This document shows, one piece after another, positions 1-5,419 of a stretch of 10,789 bases of DNA. Origin of the DNA: Verrucomicrobiota bacterium. GTDB taxonomy: Bacteria; Verrucomicrobiota; Verrucomicrobiia; Chthoniobacterales; UBA10450. A program made the position numbers and the translations under genes. The notes beneath the pieces are model-generated. The model saw only the letters and a program-made list of their open reading frames with translations, ran no database searches and had not been told where the DNA came from. Within the stretch, counting starts at the first letter, position 1. Every line of letters starts with the position of its first letter. The stretch covers positions 1 through 10,789 of the forward strand of contig QHPN01000028.1 in NCBI GenBank assembly GCA_003219115.1, in the 5' to 3' direction.

Positions 1-72
1 TTTGTCGCTGAAAACACGGCCGTGGCCTTCGAGAGATACCTAAAGTCCGGCTCAGGCCGCGCCGTTGGCTAA
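1..72 (+). CDS. Possible 3' end of an upstream gene (partial, unassigned)
   Basis: Frame 1 is open from the first base to a TAA at 70-72 and encodes 23 residues ending ERYLKSGSGRAVG. The composition (mixed charged and hydrophobic, Glu-Arg-Tyr-Leu helix-like) is protein-like, and the stop falls just before an 82-base gap ahead of the next gene. Too little is visible to name a family. Frame 2 is also open, to a TAA at 41-43, so the reading frame is not certain. This is an inference from a short open stretch only. Confidence 0.35.
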   Translation, partial: FVAENTAVAFERYLKSGSGRAVG

Positions 73-154
73 ACGTGCATATACCTGCAAATTAGAGCCA
101 AAAACGCCCATTTTCTTGAATCTGAACTCGCTTTTCCCTGCATCTCATAAGCAA

Positions 155-865
155 ATGAAACCTATGAAAGCATTGATTCTTGGCAGCGCCGCTTCTCTCG
201 CCCTGGCGCTCGCCATCTACGCACAAACACCTGCCCCAACGCCGGAAACGCCCGCCGCGACGCCCGCGCTCGCCGCGACGGCTGCTCCCGTCGCGCCCGT
301 CGCGTCCATTTCTCCTGCGACTTCGGCAAGCCCTTCCGCAGCGAACCAATTTGCCGACGAGATCAAGCAACGGGTCGAGCACAAATTTAAGCACGGCAAA
401 TTCGGTATTACCATCGATGGGAACGATAGAAAGGAAGCCGAATCGGAGGACGGCGACCACGGCGATATACCCAAAGATGTGGTTCCGCTCGTTGCCATTG
501 CTCTGCTGACCGTGTTCGGTTTCCCAGTTGCGATCGTCGCTGTCATCATGTTTAGCAACTGGGCCAAGACCCGCTCGTTACACCGGACTGTGCGGATGAT
601 GGTGGAAAAGGGCCAGCCGATTCCGCCGGCGTTGCTCTCGACTCCGGCCGCCGTTTCTGCAGCAACTGGATTGCGGCCGTGGTACGATCTCCGACGTGGA
701 ATCGTTCTTATGGCCGTGGGTGTCGGGATCATCATGTTTTTCGGTATCAGCGCCGGATGGGATGAAGGTGTCTGGGCGCTCGGTCTCATCCCTGGCTTGA
801 TCGGGGCCGGTTATATTCTCGCCTGGCGACTTGCCTACCGGGAAGAGAAAGAGTTGAAACAATGA
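155..865 (+). CDS. DUF6249-type membrane protein with N-terminal signal peptide
   Basis: A 236-residue protein if started at ATG 155 (ATG 164 is an alternative). The open frame reaches back to a TTG at 65, but the residues before 155 do not look like a leader. Residues 1-23 form a signal peptide (MKPMKALILG, hydrophobic core, cleavage near YAQ). A low-complexity Ala/Pro/Thr stretch follows to about residue 60, then a charged segment with an acidic patch (about 95-106). A membrane helix lies at about 109-134. Next comes a cytoplasmic stretch, RSLHRTVRMMVEKGQPIPP, with the EKGQPIPP signature I associate with DUF6249, and then two more membrane helices (about 182-199 and 206-225). The biochemical role of the family is unknown. 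The stop at 863-865 lies one base before the GTG of the downstream ECF sigma factor, so the two are probably co-transcribed. It could sense or transmit an envelope signal, which is inference only. Confidence 0.8.
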   Translation: MKPMKALILGSAASLALALAIYAQTPAPTPETPAATPALAATAAPVAPVASISPATSASPSAANQFADEIKQRVEHKFKHGKFGITIDGNDRKEAESEDGDHGDIPKDVVPLVAIALLTVFGFPVAIVAVIMFSNWAKTRSLHRTVRMMVEKGQPIPPALLSTPAAVSAATGLRPWYDLRRGIVLMAVGVGIIMFFGISAGWDEGVWALGLIPGLIGAGYILAWRLAYREEKELKQ

Positions 866-866
866 T

Positions 867-1400
867 GTGGAGCTGACCGATGCCGATCTGCTCGCACGAG
901 TTCTTGTTGATGGCGACCAGCACGCTTTTGGCGAGCTGGTTCGCCGCCATCAATCACCCGTGCGTGGCCTCTTGCGACAACTCGTGCGCGCCGACGTCGA
1001 GCTGGCCGACGATCTCGCCCAGGAAACGTTCATCCGTGCTTACAAACACATCCGGAGTTTTCGCGGCGAATCGAAGTTTTCCACCTGGCTCTACCGCATT
1101 GCCTACAACATTTTTCGCGAGCACGCCCGCAAACGCAAAGAGCTGGTGGGAATCGATGAAGAACAATTGCAGGCGAAAGCCGACCCCCAAACCGTCGATC
1201 CCGGATTGCGACACGATCTTATGAACGCGCTGGCCGGTTTACCCTTGCACGAACGCACAGCGGTAACGTTGTGTTGCCAAAATGGTTTGTCCCACGATGA
1301 AGCCGCCCGCGTTCTCGATATACCGCTGGGGACCGTGAAGACGAATGTGTTGCGCGGACGCGAGAAATTGAAGAAAATACTAGCAGATTGGGCGACCTGA
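867..1400 (+). CDS. ECF-type RNA polymerase sigma factor (sigma-70 family, RpoE-like)
   Basis: A 177-residue protein with the two-domain layout of extracytoplasmic-function sigma factors. Sigma-2 is at about residues 22-92 and includes DDLAQETFIRAYKHI (region 2.2, core RNA polymerase contact) and FSTWLYRIAYNIFREHARKR (regions 2.3/2.4, -10 recognition). Sigma-4 is at about 118-170, with the helix-turn-helix LSHDEAARVLDIPLGTVKTN followed by RGREKLKK (-35 recognition). The start is GTG at 867: the frame is closed by a stop at 855-857 and no ATG is available between. Length is normal for the family. It sits between a membrane protein and a small putative anti-sigma protein, with gaps of 1 and 2 bases, so the trio probably forms a signalling operon. 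Target promoters are unknown. I did not find a convincing autoregulatory ECF promoter upstream. Confidence 0.93.
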   Translation: MELTDADLLARVLVDGDQHAFGELVRRHQSPVRGLLRQLVRADVELADDLAQETFIRAYKHIRSFRGESKFSTWLYRIAYNIFREHARKRKELVGIDEEQLQAKADPQTVDPGLRHDLMNALAGLPLHERTAVTLCCQNGLSHDEAARVLDIPLGTVKTNVLRGREKLKKILADWAT

Positions 1401-1402
1401 AA

Positions 1403-1741
1403 ATGAACGATCCGCTTGATGACTTGCTCGATGCGCGGTTGCGCGACGAGGCGCCTTACATAGATGATGCTGGTTTCACCACGCGCGTGATGAAACAACT
1501 TCCGCGTCGTAGGTTATCCTGGAATAAGCAACGTGCGGTCGTAATCTTTGTCGCGACTATCGTGTCGGTGGTAGTCGCCTATTTCGCGTCGGGCGAGGGC
1601 ATGTTTGTCCACGATGCCTTTGCCCGGATTTCGGGGCTGCAACCGTTGCAGTTATTCCTTGTCATCGTCGCCTGCGGGATCACGATGACAATTGCCGGGC
1701 TCTGGGCCGCACTCACGCGACGGCACGAGACGATGATTTAG
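1403..1741 (+). CDS. Small two-helix membrane protein, probable anti-sigma factor
   Basis: A 112-residue protein started at ATG 1403, two bases after the sigma factor stop. A TTG at 1388 is possible but lies inside the sigma gene. The N-terminal cytoplasmic part reads MNDPLDDLLDARLRDEAPYI and continues with DDAGFTTRVMKQLPRRR, an Asp-rich start followed by an F-x-x-R-V-M-x-x-L element. This element recurs in short anti-sigma-like proteins encoded directly after ECF sigma genes (DUF5056-like). Two hydrophobic segments follow at about residues 42-61 and 79-102, and the protein ends in a basic tail. No zinc-binding HxxxCxxC motif is visible, so this is not a canonical ZAS-type anti-sigma factor. 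The role as partner of the adjacent sigma factor is inferred from position and topology. Confidence 0.72.
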   Translation: MNDPLDDLLDARLRDEAPYIDDAGFTTRVMKQLPRRRLSWNKQRAVVIFVATIVSVVVAYFASGEGMFVHDAFARISGLQPLQLFLVIVACGITMTIAGLWAALTRRHETMI

Positions 1742-1770
1742 GCGCTTCCGCGCGGCAATGCCCACGGTTC

Positions 1771-2700
1771 TCAGGCTGCGCAAAACTCGCGGGCTTTCTT
1801 GACGTCAGCCGCGATTTGTTTTCCGAGAGCTTCCACGCTTTCAAATTTCTTCTCGGGGCGAAGAAACTGGACGAATTTGATTTCGATATCAGCGCCATAA
1901 ATGTCGCGATGGAAATCGAGCAAATGAACTTCGATCACGCGCTCGGCCTTTTCGCCGGAAACAGTGGGTCGGAATCCGACATTGACGACACCGTGATGCA
2001 ACACGCCTTCAAGCCACGCCTCGACAAAATAAACGCCGTTGGGCGGAAACTGTTCGCTGTGCGCGCTGAGATTCGCGGTGGGAAAACCAAGTTGACGGCC
2101 CAACTTCGATCCGTCTCGGACCGTACCCAAAATGGTGTAGTCGCGGCCGAGCATTGCGGCTGCACCCGCGAAATCGCCCCGCTCAATCCGGGCGCGAATG
2201 GCAGTACTGCTGACTACCGCCCCGTTCACTTTCACCGGCGGGATGCCGACAACATTAAAATGGTTCCGCATCCCGAGCTTGCCCAGAAGCGCGAGATTGC
2301 CGGCGCGATTTTTCCCGAATGACCATTCGTGACCAACACAAATCTCGCGCAATGGTCTCGCGCTCTCGGTCAACTCCAGGACAAAATCCTCCGCCTCGGT
2401 TTGTGCGAAATTTTTGTCGAACGGAATGATCAGGAGATGGCCGACTCCTTGTGCGCGGATGAGCGCGATCTTATGCGGTGTCGAGGTGATGAGATGCGGC
2501 GGATTTTCCGGACGCAAAACCTTGGCCGGATGCGGATCGAAGGTAACCACAACCGGTGTTCCATCCCCGGAATGGGCATGTCGAGCGGAAGTCGATATGA
2601 CTGCTTGATGCCCAAGGTGGACGCCGTCGAAGGCGCCGATGGCGAGGAAAAGCGGACCGGGCAATTGCGCGAGATCGGCAGTGGAATGCAGGATTTCCAT
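1771..2700 (-). CDS. ribF: Bifunctional riboflavin kinase / FAD synthetase
   Basis: A 309-residue protein from ATG 2700 (an upstream TTG at 2709 is less likely). It makes FMN from riboflavin plus ATP, then FAD from FMN plus ATP, in the cytoplasm. The N-terminal FAD synthetase (nucleotidyltransferase) domain shows GAFDGVHLGH at about 22-31, VTFDPHPAKVL at about 52-62, GHEWSFGKNRAGN at about 124-135 and SSTAIR at about 164-169. The C-terminal riboflavin kinase domain shows LGRQLGFPTANL at about 200-211, PPNGVY at about 219-224, VVNVGFRPTV, and the tail EVHLLDF then FLRPEKKF. Length and domain order are those of intact RibF. It ends the nusA-infB-rbfA-DHH-truB-ribF minus-strand operon but is separated from truB by about 680 bases holding a four-helix-bundle cassette. 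It may therefore need its own promoter or read-through from upstream. It converges with the plus-strand anti-sigma gene, 29 bases apart. Confidence 0.96.
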   Translation of the reverse strand: MEILHSTADLAQLPGPLFLAIGAFDGVHLGHQAVISTSARHAHSGDGTPVVVTFDPHPAKVLRPENPPHLITSTPHKIALIRAQGVGHLLIIPFDKNFAQTEAEDFVLELTESARPLREICVGHEWSFGKNRAGNLALLGKLGMRNHFNVVGIPPVKVNGAVVSSTAIRARIERGDFAGAAAMLGRDYTILGTVRDGSKLGRQLGFPTANLSAHSEQFPPNGVYFVEAWLEGVLHHGVVNVGFRPTVSGEKAERVIEVHLLDFHRDIYGADIEIKFVQFLRPEKKFESVEALGKQIAADVKKAREFCAA

Positions 2701-2736
2701 CAGGAGCAAGAAACGGGTGTCTCTCTCCGAGCTGTA

Positions 2737-2749
2737 GGCTCTACGAGCC
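2737..2749. repeat. Short hairpin upstream of ribF
   Basis: GGCTC (2737-2741) and GAGCC (2745-2749) are perfect inverted arms around a 3-base loop, in the roughly 80-base stretch between the heptamer array and the ribF start. No T-tract follows on the minus strand, so it is not a convincing terminator. It may be a remnant of a dispersed repeat; function unknown. Confidence 0.35.
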
Positions 2750-2780
2750 GGAAGCCTGACTGCCGACTACTAATACCAAA

Positions 2781-2873
2781 TGACGAATGACGGATGACGA
2801 ATGACGAAGGAAGCACGAATGACGAATGACGAAAGACGAATGACGAAGGAAGCACCAATGACGAATGACGAAA
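2781..2873 (+). repeat. TGACGAA heptamer array, left end of the four-helix-bundle cassette
   Basis: Ten near-perfect copies of the heptamer TGACGAA (variants TGACGGA and AGACGAA) are grouped as 4 + 4 + 2, separated by 11-base spacers GGAAGCACGAA and GGAAGCACCAA. A higher-order direct repeat is visible: 2799-2833 and 2838-2872 match at 34 of 35 positions with a 39-base period. Positions 2785-2812 match the right-hand array (3351-3378) in inverted orientation at 27 of 28 positions. The array gives fortuitous MTNDE/MTKEA-type open frames, which I do not regard as genes. Confidence 0.9.
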
Positions 2874-2898
2874 CATTGGTGCTGCGAGCTTCGTCATT
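2839..2898. repeat. Extended hairpin at the 3' end of the four-helix-bundle gene
   Basis: Two nested perfect 10-bp inverted arms are present. The outer pair is AATGACGAAG (2839-2848) with CTTCGTCATT (2889-2898). The inner pair is AGCACCAATG (2851-2860) with CATTGGTGCT (2874-2883). The loop of 13 bases is itself made of heptamer units. The stop codon of the four-helix-bundle gene (2894-2896) lies in the outer arm. No T-tract follows on the minus strand, so it is not a standard intrinsic terminator, though it could protect or process the transcript end or mark the cassette boundary. Confidence 0.75.
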
Positions 2899-3343
2899 TC
2901 CCTTGTTCCTTTTGTTTTCCGGTTCGCCAGATTCTCGAGAAGATCAGGTGCAACGCTCTTGCTTCCAGCCTCAACTCTCGTGCGTCAGCTTGTAGCTCAG
3001 GAATTGCGCGGGCAATCATTCGCAGAAAGTGTTTTGTTTCCCACGATTCCTTTTTGCAAGTACCGATGCACTTCAAAAACTCATTCTTGGAAACCGAGTC
3101 GTCAGCCTCGATATAGTTTGCGCCAACGCTGGTTCCGACACCCACTAATTGATTGATAATTCGATCGGTCAGGGGGCCACGCGGAATTTTCCTGGCAAAA
3201 TCGATTATGACCTCACCAAATCGCGCCGTTCGTTCCTCTAAATCGTAAACAGGCGCGCTCTCCGTCGCTTCGCGAACAATTGACGTTTCTTCATCCGCCC
3301 CAAGTGAAGCCTCATCTTTGCACGACCGTTGGGACTTCGTCAT
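2894..3343 (-). CDS. Four-helix-bundle protein (23S rRNA intervening-sequence / S23 family)
   Basis: A 149-residue protein with an all-helical core from about residue 33. YDLEERTARFGEVIIDFARKIPR forms helix 1, followed by NQLVGVGTSVGANYIEADDS, EFLKCIGTCKKESWETKHFLRM (the K-x-x-x-E-x-x-x-x-W/L pattern of helix 3) and a final helix ending LHLIFSRIWRT. This is the pattern of the four-helix-bundle family found in 23S rRNA intervening sequences and in diversity-generating retroelements as the Avd accessory protein, a positively charged pentamer in known members. Residues 1-32 are an acidic extension absent from the usual core. No internal alternative start was found there, and the ATG at 3341-3343 overlaps an ATGACGAAG copy of the flanking repeat. 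The gene sits between truB and ribF in operon orientation, bounded by inverted heptamer arrays, so it is probably the cargo of a mobile cassette. Molecular function is unknown. Confidence 0.88.
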   Translation of the reverse strand: MTKSQRSCKDEASLGADEETSIVREATESAPVYDLEERTARFGEVIIDFARKIPRGPLTDRIINQLVGVGTSVGANYIEADDSVSKNEFLKCIGTCKKESWETKHFLRMIARAIPELQADARELRLEARALHLIFSRIWRTGKQKEQGK

Positions 3344-3350
3344 TAGGTCA

Positions 3351-3378
3351 TTCCTTCGTCATCCGTCATCCGTCATTC
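3351..3378 (-). repeat. TGACGAA/TGACGGA heptamer array, right end of the cassette (inverted)
   Basis: Read on the minus strand this contains GAATGACGG, ATGACGG and ATGACGAAGGAA units, matching 2785-2812 on the plus strand at 27 of 28 positions. It therefore acts as a terminal inverted repeat of the four-helix-bundle cassette. Its outer edge lies 3 bases from the truB stop codon (3382-3384). Further ATGACC and ATGACG units continue towards the start codon of the four-helix-bundle gene. Confidence 0.88.
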
Positions 3379-3381
3379 GCT

Positions 3382-4107
3382 TTACGCTCCCCGCATCCTT
3401 GAAACCTGCGGCAACGAAAGCACACGCGTGGCAATTTCGGATGGTTCGGCATTTTTGATTTCGTCGACTGTAATCGCATTCGCGACGTCGAACCGGCCCG
3501 ATTTCACGCGTCGAAGCGAATGGAGATGCGCGCCGCAACCTAGTTCCGTCCCGATGTCGTGCGCGTAGGTGCGAACGTAAAATCCTTTGCTGCAAACAAC
3601 GGTGAAATCGATCTCCGGCAATGCCACGCGATCAATTGAATACCGATAAATGTGCACGAGTCGCGGTTCGCGTTCGACCGTTTTTCCCTGGCGCGCGAGC
3701 TTGTAAAGCGGAACCCCGGCTTGTTTGATCGCGGAAACCATCGGCGGGGTTTGATAGAAATCGCCGCGGAACTTTTCAAACGCAGTGCGGATTGTCTCTT
3801 CTTCCAACGGCGGCACCTCACGACGCTCGATCACTTCGCCGTCTTTGTCCTGCGTGCTCGTGATCATGCCGAGCATCATTGTGCCGGAATATTCCTTATC
3901 CTCGGCCATGAGCAGGTCCTGGATTTTTGTCCCGCGCCCAACGGTGAGAAGAAGTAAGCCAGTCGCAAGCGGATCGAGCGTGCCACAATGACCGACCTTC
4001 CGGATTTGCAAACGCCGCCGCACCAGCGCGACCACATCGTGCGAGGTCATGCCTGCGGCCTTGTCTACCAGCAGAACGCCGTCAGGTGTTGCGCTCGATT
4101 GCTGCAC
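3382..4107 (-). CDS. truB: tRNA pseudouridine(55) synthase TruB
   Basis: A 241-residue enzyme that isomerises U55 to pseudouridine in the T-loop of tRNAs. Visible family motifs are GVLLVDKAAGMTSHDVV (about 10-26), the catalytic segment HCGTLDPLATGLL with its nucleophilic Asp (about 40-52), YSGTMMLG then TQDKDGEV, FYQTPPMVSAIKQAGVPLYK and KGFYVRTYAHDIGTELGC, followed by LHSLRRVKSGRF. It ends soon after the catalytic domain, so the C-terminal PUA-like extension of longer homologues appears to be absent; compact TruB proteins of this length occur. The start is GTG at 4107, the only start that keeps the conserved GVLLVDK segment. It overlaps the end of the DHH phosphoesterase by 26 bases, which indicates translational coupling. 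The stop lies 3 bases from the repeat array of the downstream cassette. Confidence 0.95.
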   Translation of the reverse strand: MQQSSATPDGVLLVDKAAGMTSHDVVALVRRRLQIRKVGHCGTLDPLATGLLLLTVGRGTKIQDLLMAEDKEYSGTMMLGMITSTQDKDGEVIERREVPPLEEETIRTAFEKFRGDFYQTPPMVSAIKQAGVPLYKLARQGKTVEREPRLVHIYRYSIDRVALPEIDFTVVCSKGFYVRTYAHDIGTELGCGAHLHSLRRVKSGRFDVANAITVDEIKNAEPSEIATRVLSLPQVSRMRGA

Positions 4108-4477
4108 AAGCTTTCTCGACGATTCTTTTCTCTACCTCCGACAACGTCCCGGGCACGCGCGCCCCGGCGGCGAGAACGTGACCACCACCGCCAAACTCTT
4201 TGCAAATTGCGCAGACATCGACCACTTCATTTTTCGAGCGCATGCTTACGCGCACTTTTCCATCAGTTAGTTCTTCGAAGAAAATTGCCACCACCACGCC
4301 GTGAATGGCGCGCAAATGGTCGATCAATCCCTCGTTGTCCTCTGGAAGAACAGCGAGCGCGATCGCGCCCGCCTGGCTCAAACTGAACCACGCCAGTTTT
4401 CCGTCGCACCCGAAATGCATCGTCCCTAATAGCTCGCGTAGAGCAATTGGCTGACTCGCCCAACATTGACCCCGCAT
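4082..4477 (-). CDS. DHH phosphoesterase, C-terminal (DHHA1) fragment of a frame-split gene
   Basis: A 131-residue open frame that continues the DHH phosphoesterase of 4426-5034 in another frame (a -1 relation). It carries the DHHA1 substrate-binding domain: KLAWFSLSQAGA, the segment IHGVVVAIFFEEL, KVRVSMRSKNEVVDV and the glycine-rich GGGGHVLAAGA at about 96-106. Family-like sequence begins only at about LRELLGTM (residue 13 on), so the first dozen residues are probably out-of-frame N-domain coding sequence. An ATG at 4475-4477 could permit reinitiation, but a free DHHA1 domain is not expected to be an active nuclease. The TGA at 4082-4084 lies inside the truB start region. Either the gene is broken in this strain or the assembly carries a small deletion. 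Confidence 0.8.
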   Translation of the reverse strand: MRGQCWASQPIALRELLGTMHFGCDGKLAWFSLSQAGAIALAVLPEDNEGLIDHLRAIHGVVVAIFFEELTDGKVRVSMRSKNEVVDVCAICKEFGGGGHVLAAGARVPGTLSEVEKRIVEKACAAIERNT

Positions 4478-5034
4478 TGCACCAGTTCCGCCACGATCTG
4501 GAACGTGCGCGTGGTTGTGTTGGGATACTGAAACGATCCGGTATCAGTCGAGATCGCCGCGTAAAGATTTTCTGCAATTGCCGGCGTAATCGGAAATTTC
4601 TCCCGCTTCAAAAACTCGTAAAGAATCTGGCCGGTCGCGGGCGCGGTCGGATCAATGTAAACGAGATCGCCATAACGCGGATTACTCGGATGATGATCGA
4701 TATTGATCCACAGCCTGGCACTCTTGACGGCGGCGAGCGTATTACCGAGACGATTTTGCACTGCGGTATCAAGCGCGATGCCAACGTCAAAATCTTCCGC
4801 CGTGCTCGGCGGAGTGGTTAACAGTTCCGCGCGCGCCAGAAAATTATACTTCTCCAGCATCCCGTCCTCGTTCCAGGCCCGGACATCCTTGCCGAGTTCC
4901 TTCAGTGACAATGCCAGCGCCAGCGTGCTGCCGAGCGCATCGCCATCAGGGCGCACGTGACTGAGCACGGCAAATTTCTTGTGCTCGCGCAAGGCACGAC
5001 CAATTTCGGCAAACCTGGCGTCGCGTTCGTTCAC
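4426..5034 (-). CDS. DHH phosphoesterase (NrnA/RecJ-like oligoribonuclease), N-terminal catalytic fragment
   Basis: A 202-residue frame encoding the DHH catalytic domain of the bifunctional oligoribonuclease/pAp phosphatase group. Metal-binding motifs are present in order: HVRPDGDALGS (about 26-36), ALDTAVQNR (about 87-95), NIDHHPSN (about 111-118) and STDTGSF (about 162-168). The start is GTG at 5034, whose GTGA overlaps the TGA stop of rbfA by four bases, the usual coupling in this operon (nusA-infB-rbfA-DHH-truB). The frame ends prematurely with RVSQLLYASY and a TAG at 4426-4428, exactly where the linker to DHHA1 should begin. The DHHA1 domain continues in the overlapping frame 4082-4477. 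A full-length family member would span 4082-5034. No slippery heptamer for programmed frameshifting is visible, so this is best read as a frameshifted gene or an assembly error. Confidence 0.88.
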   Translation of the reverse strand: MNERDARFAEIGRALREHKKFAVLSHVRPDGDALGSTLALALSLKELGKDVRAWNEDGMLEKYNFLARAELLTTPPSTAEDFDVGIALDTAVQNRLGNTLAAVKSARLWINIDHHPSNPRYGDLVYIDPTAPATGQILYEFLKREKFPITPAIAENLYAAISTDTGSFQYPNTTTRTFQIVAELVQCGVNVGRVSQLLYASY

Positions 5035-5378
5035 GCTTTGCTTTCGCGGGCCGAATCGATTTCCTGCATGATTTCAATGACACGCGCGCCGCGCTCGATC
5101 GAATCGTCAAGGTGAAAGACAAGGTGGGGGGTGTATTTCAATGTGACATGCTTTGCCATTGCCGATTGCAAAGCGCCGCGATGCGCTTCCAATTGCCCGA
5201 TTACCGCCGCGCCGGTTGCCCCGAGAACACTGACAAAAACGTGCGCATTTTTCAGGTCCGACGTCACGTCCACCTGATTAATGCTAACGAGACCATGTTC
5301 AAAATTCATTTCGCGCGCGATCAATCCACTCAGTTCCCGCTTCAGCATTTCGTTTACGCGCAACAATCGATGTTTCAT
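5031..5378 (-). CDS. rbfA: 30S ribosome-binding factor RbfA
   Basis: A 115-residue protein of normal RbfA length, a single KH-like domain that helps 30S maturation by acting near the 5' end of 16S rRNA. The N-terminus LLRVNEMLKRELSGLIAREM matches the family helix R-V-x-E-x-L-x-x-E-L. VSINQVDVTSDLKNAHVFVSV is the conserved central strand pattern (V-T-x-V-x-x-S-x-D-L-x-x-A-x-V-F/Y-x-S), and LKYTPHLVFHLDDSIERG is the family C-terminal motif. The start is ATG 5378; using the next ATG (5348) would remove the conserved first helix. It follows infB, as is common, and overlaps the downstream DHH gene by four bases. A REP-like hairpin pair fills the 69-base gap to infB and ends one base before the start codon, so the ribosome-binding region lies in or next to a stable hairpin. 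Confidence 0.95.
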   Translation of the reverse strand: MKHRLLRVNEMLKRELSGLIAREMNFEHGLVSINQVDVTSDLKNAHVFVSVLGATGAAVIGQLEAHRGALQSAMAKHVTLKYTPHLVFHLDDSIERGARVIEIMQEIDSARESKA

Positions 5379-5379
5379 G

Positions 5380-5405
5380 TGTAGCCGCCCCGCTCTGTCG
5401 GGGCG
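5380..5405 (+). repeat. REP-like hairpin element, copy 1
   Basis: A 26-base element beginning TGTAG, then a 7-bp stem CGCCCCG/CGGGGCG around the loop CTCTGT. It is followed on the plus strand by TTTATTTTATTT. The minus-strand reading places GGGGCGG, the only Shine-Dalgarno-like purine run before rbfA, in the stem. It is paired with the inverted copy at 5420-5445. Confidence 0.85.
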
Positions 5406-5419
5406 TTTATTTTATTTGG

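Noticed and set aside
123..147. Possible ECF-type promoter (GAACT then TCTCA) ahead of the DUF6249-sigma operon
   Set aside because: The spacing between the two elements is about 13 bases, shorter than usual for ECF promoters, and the -35 element matches only in part.
1741..1770. Possible bidirectional terminator between the convergent anti-sigma and ribF genes
   Set aside because: The 29-base gap has some GC-rich self-complementarity but no clear stem followed by a T-tract on either strand.
2801..2995. Open frame beginning with repeated MTKEA/MTNDE units on the plus strand
   Set aside because: It is a translation of the heptamer array followed by antisense of the four-helix-bundle gene; no conserved protein features.
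4426..4477. Programmed -1 frameshifting to make full-length DHH phosphoesterase
   Set aside because: No slippery X-XXY-YYZ heptamer or following pseudoknot-like stem is visible in the overlap, and residues expected from the family linker are missing.
5401..5418. Intrinsic terminator on the plus strand (GC stem followed by TTTATTTTATTT)
   Set aside because: No plus-strand gene ends nearby; all genes here are on the minus strand, so the structure is better explained as part of the REP pair, though it could dampen antisense transcription.
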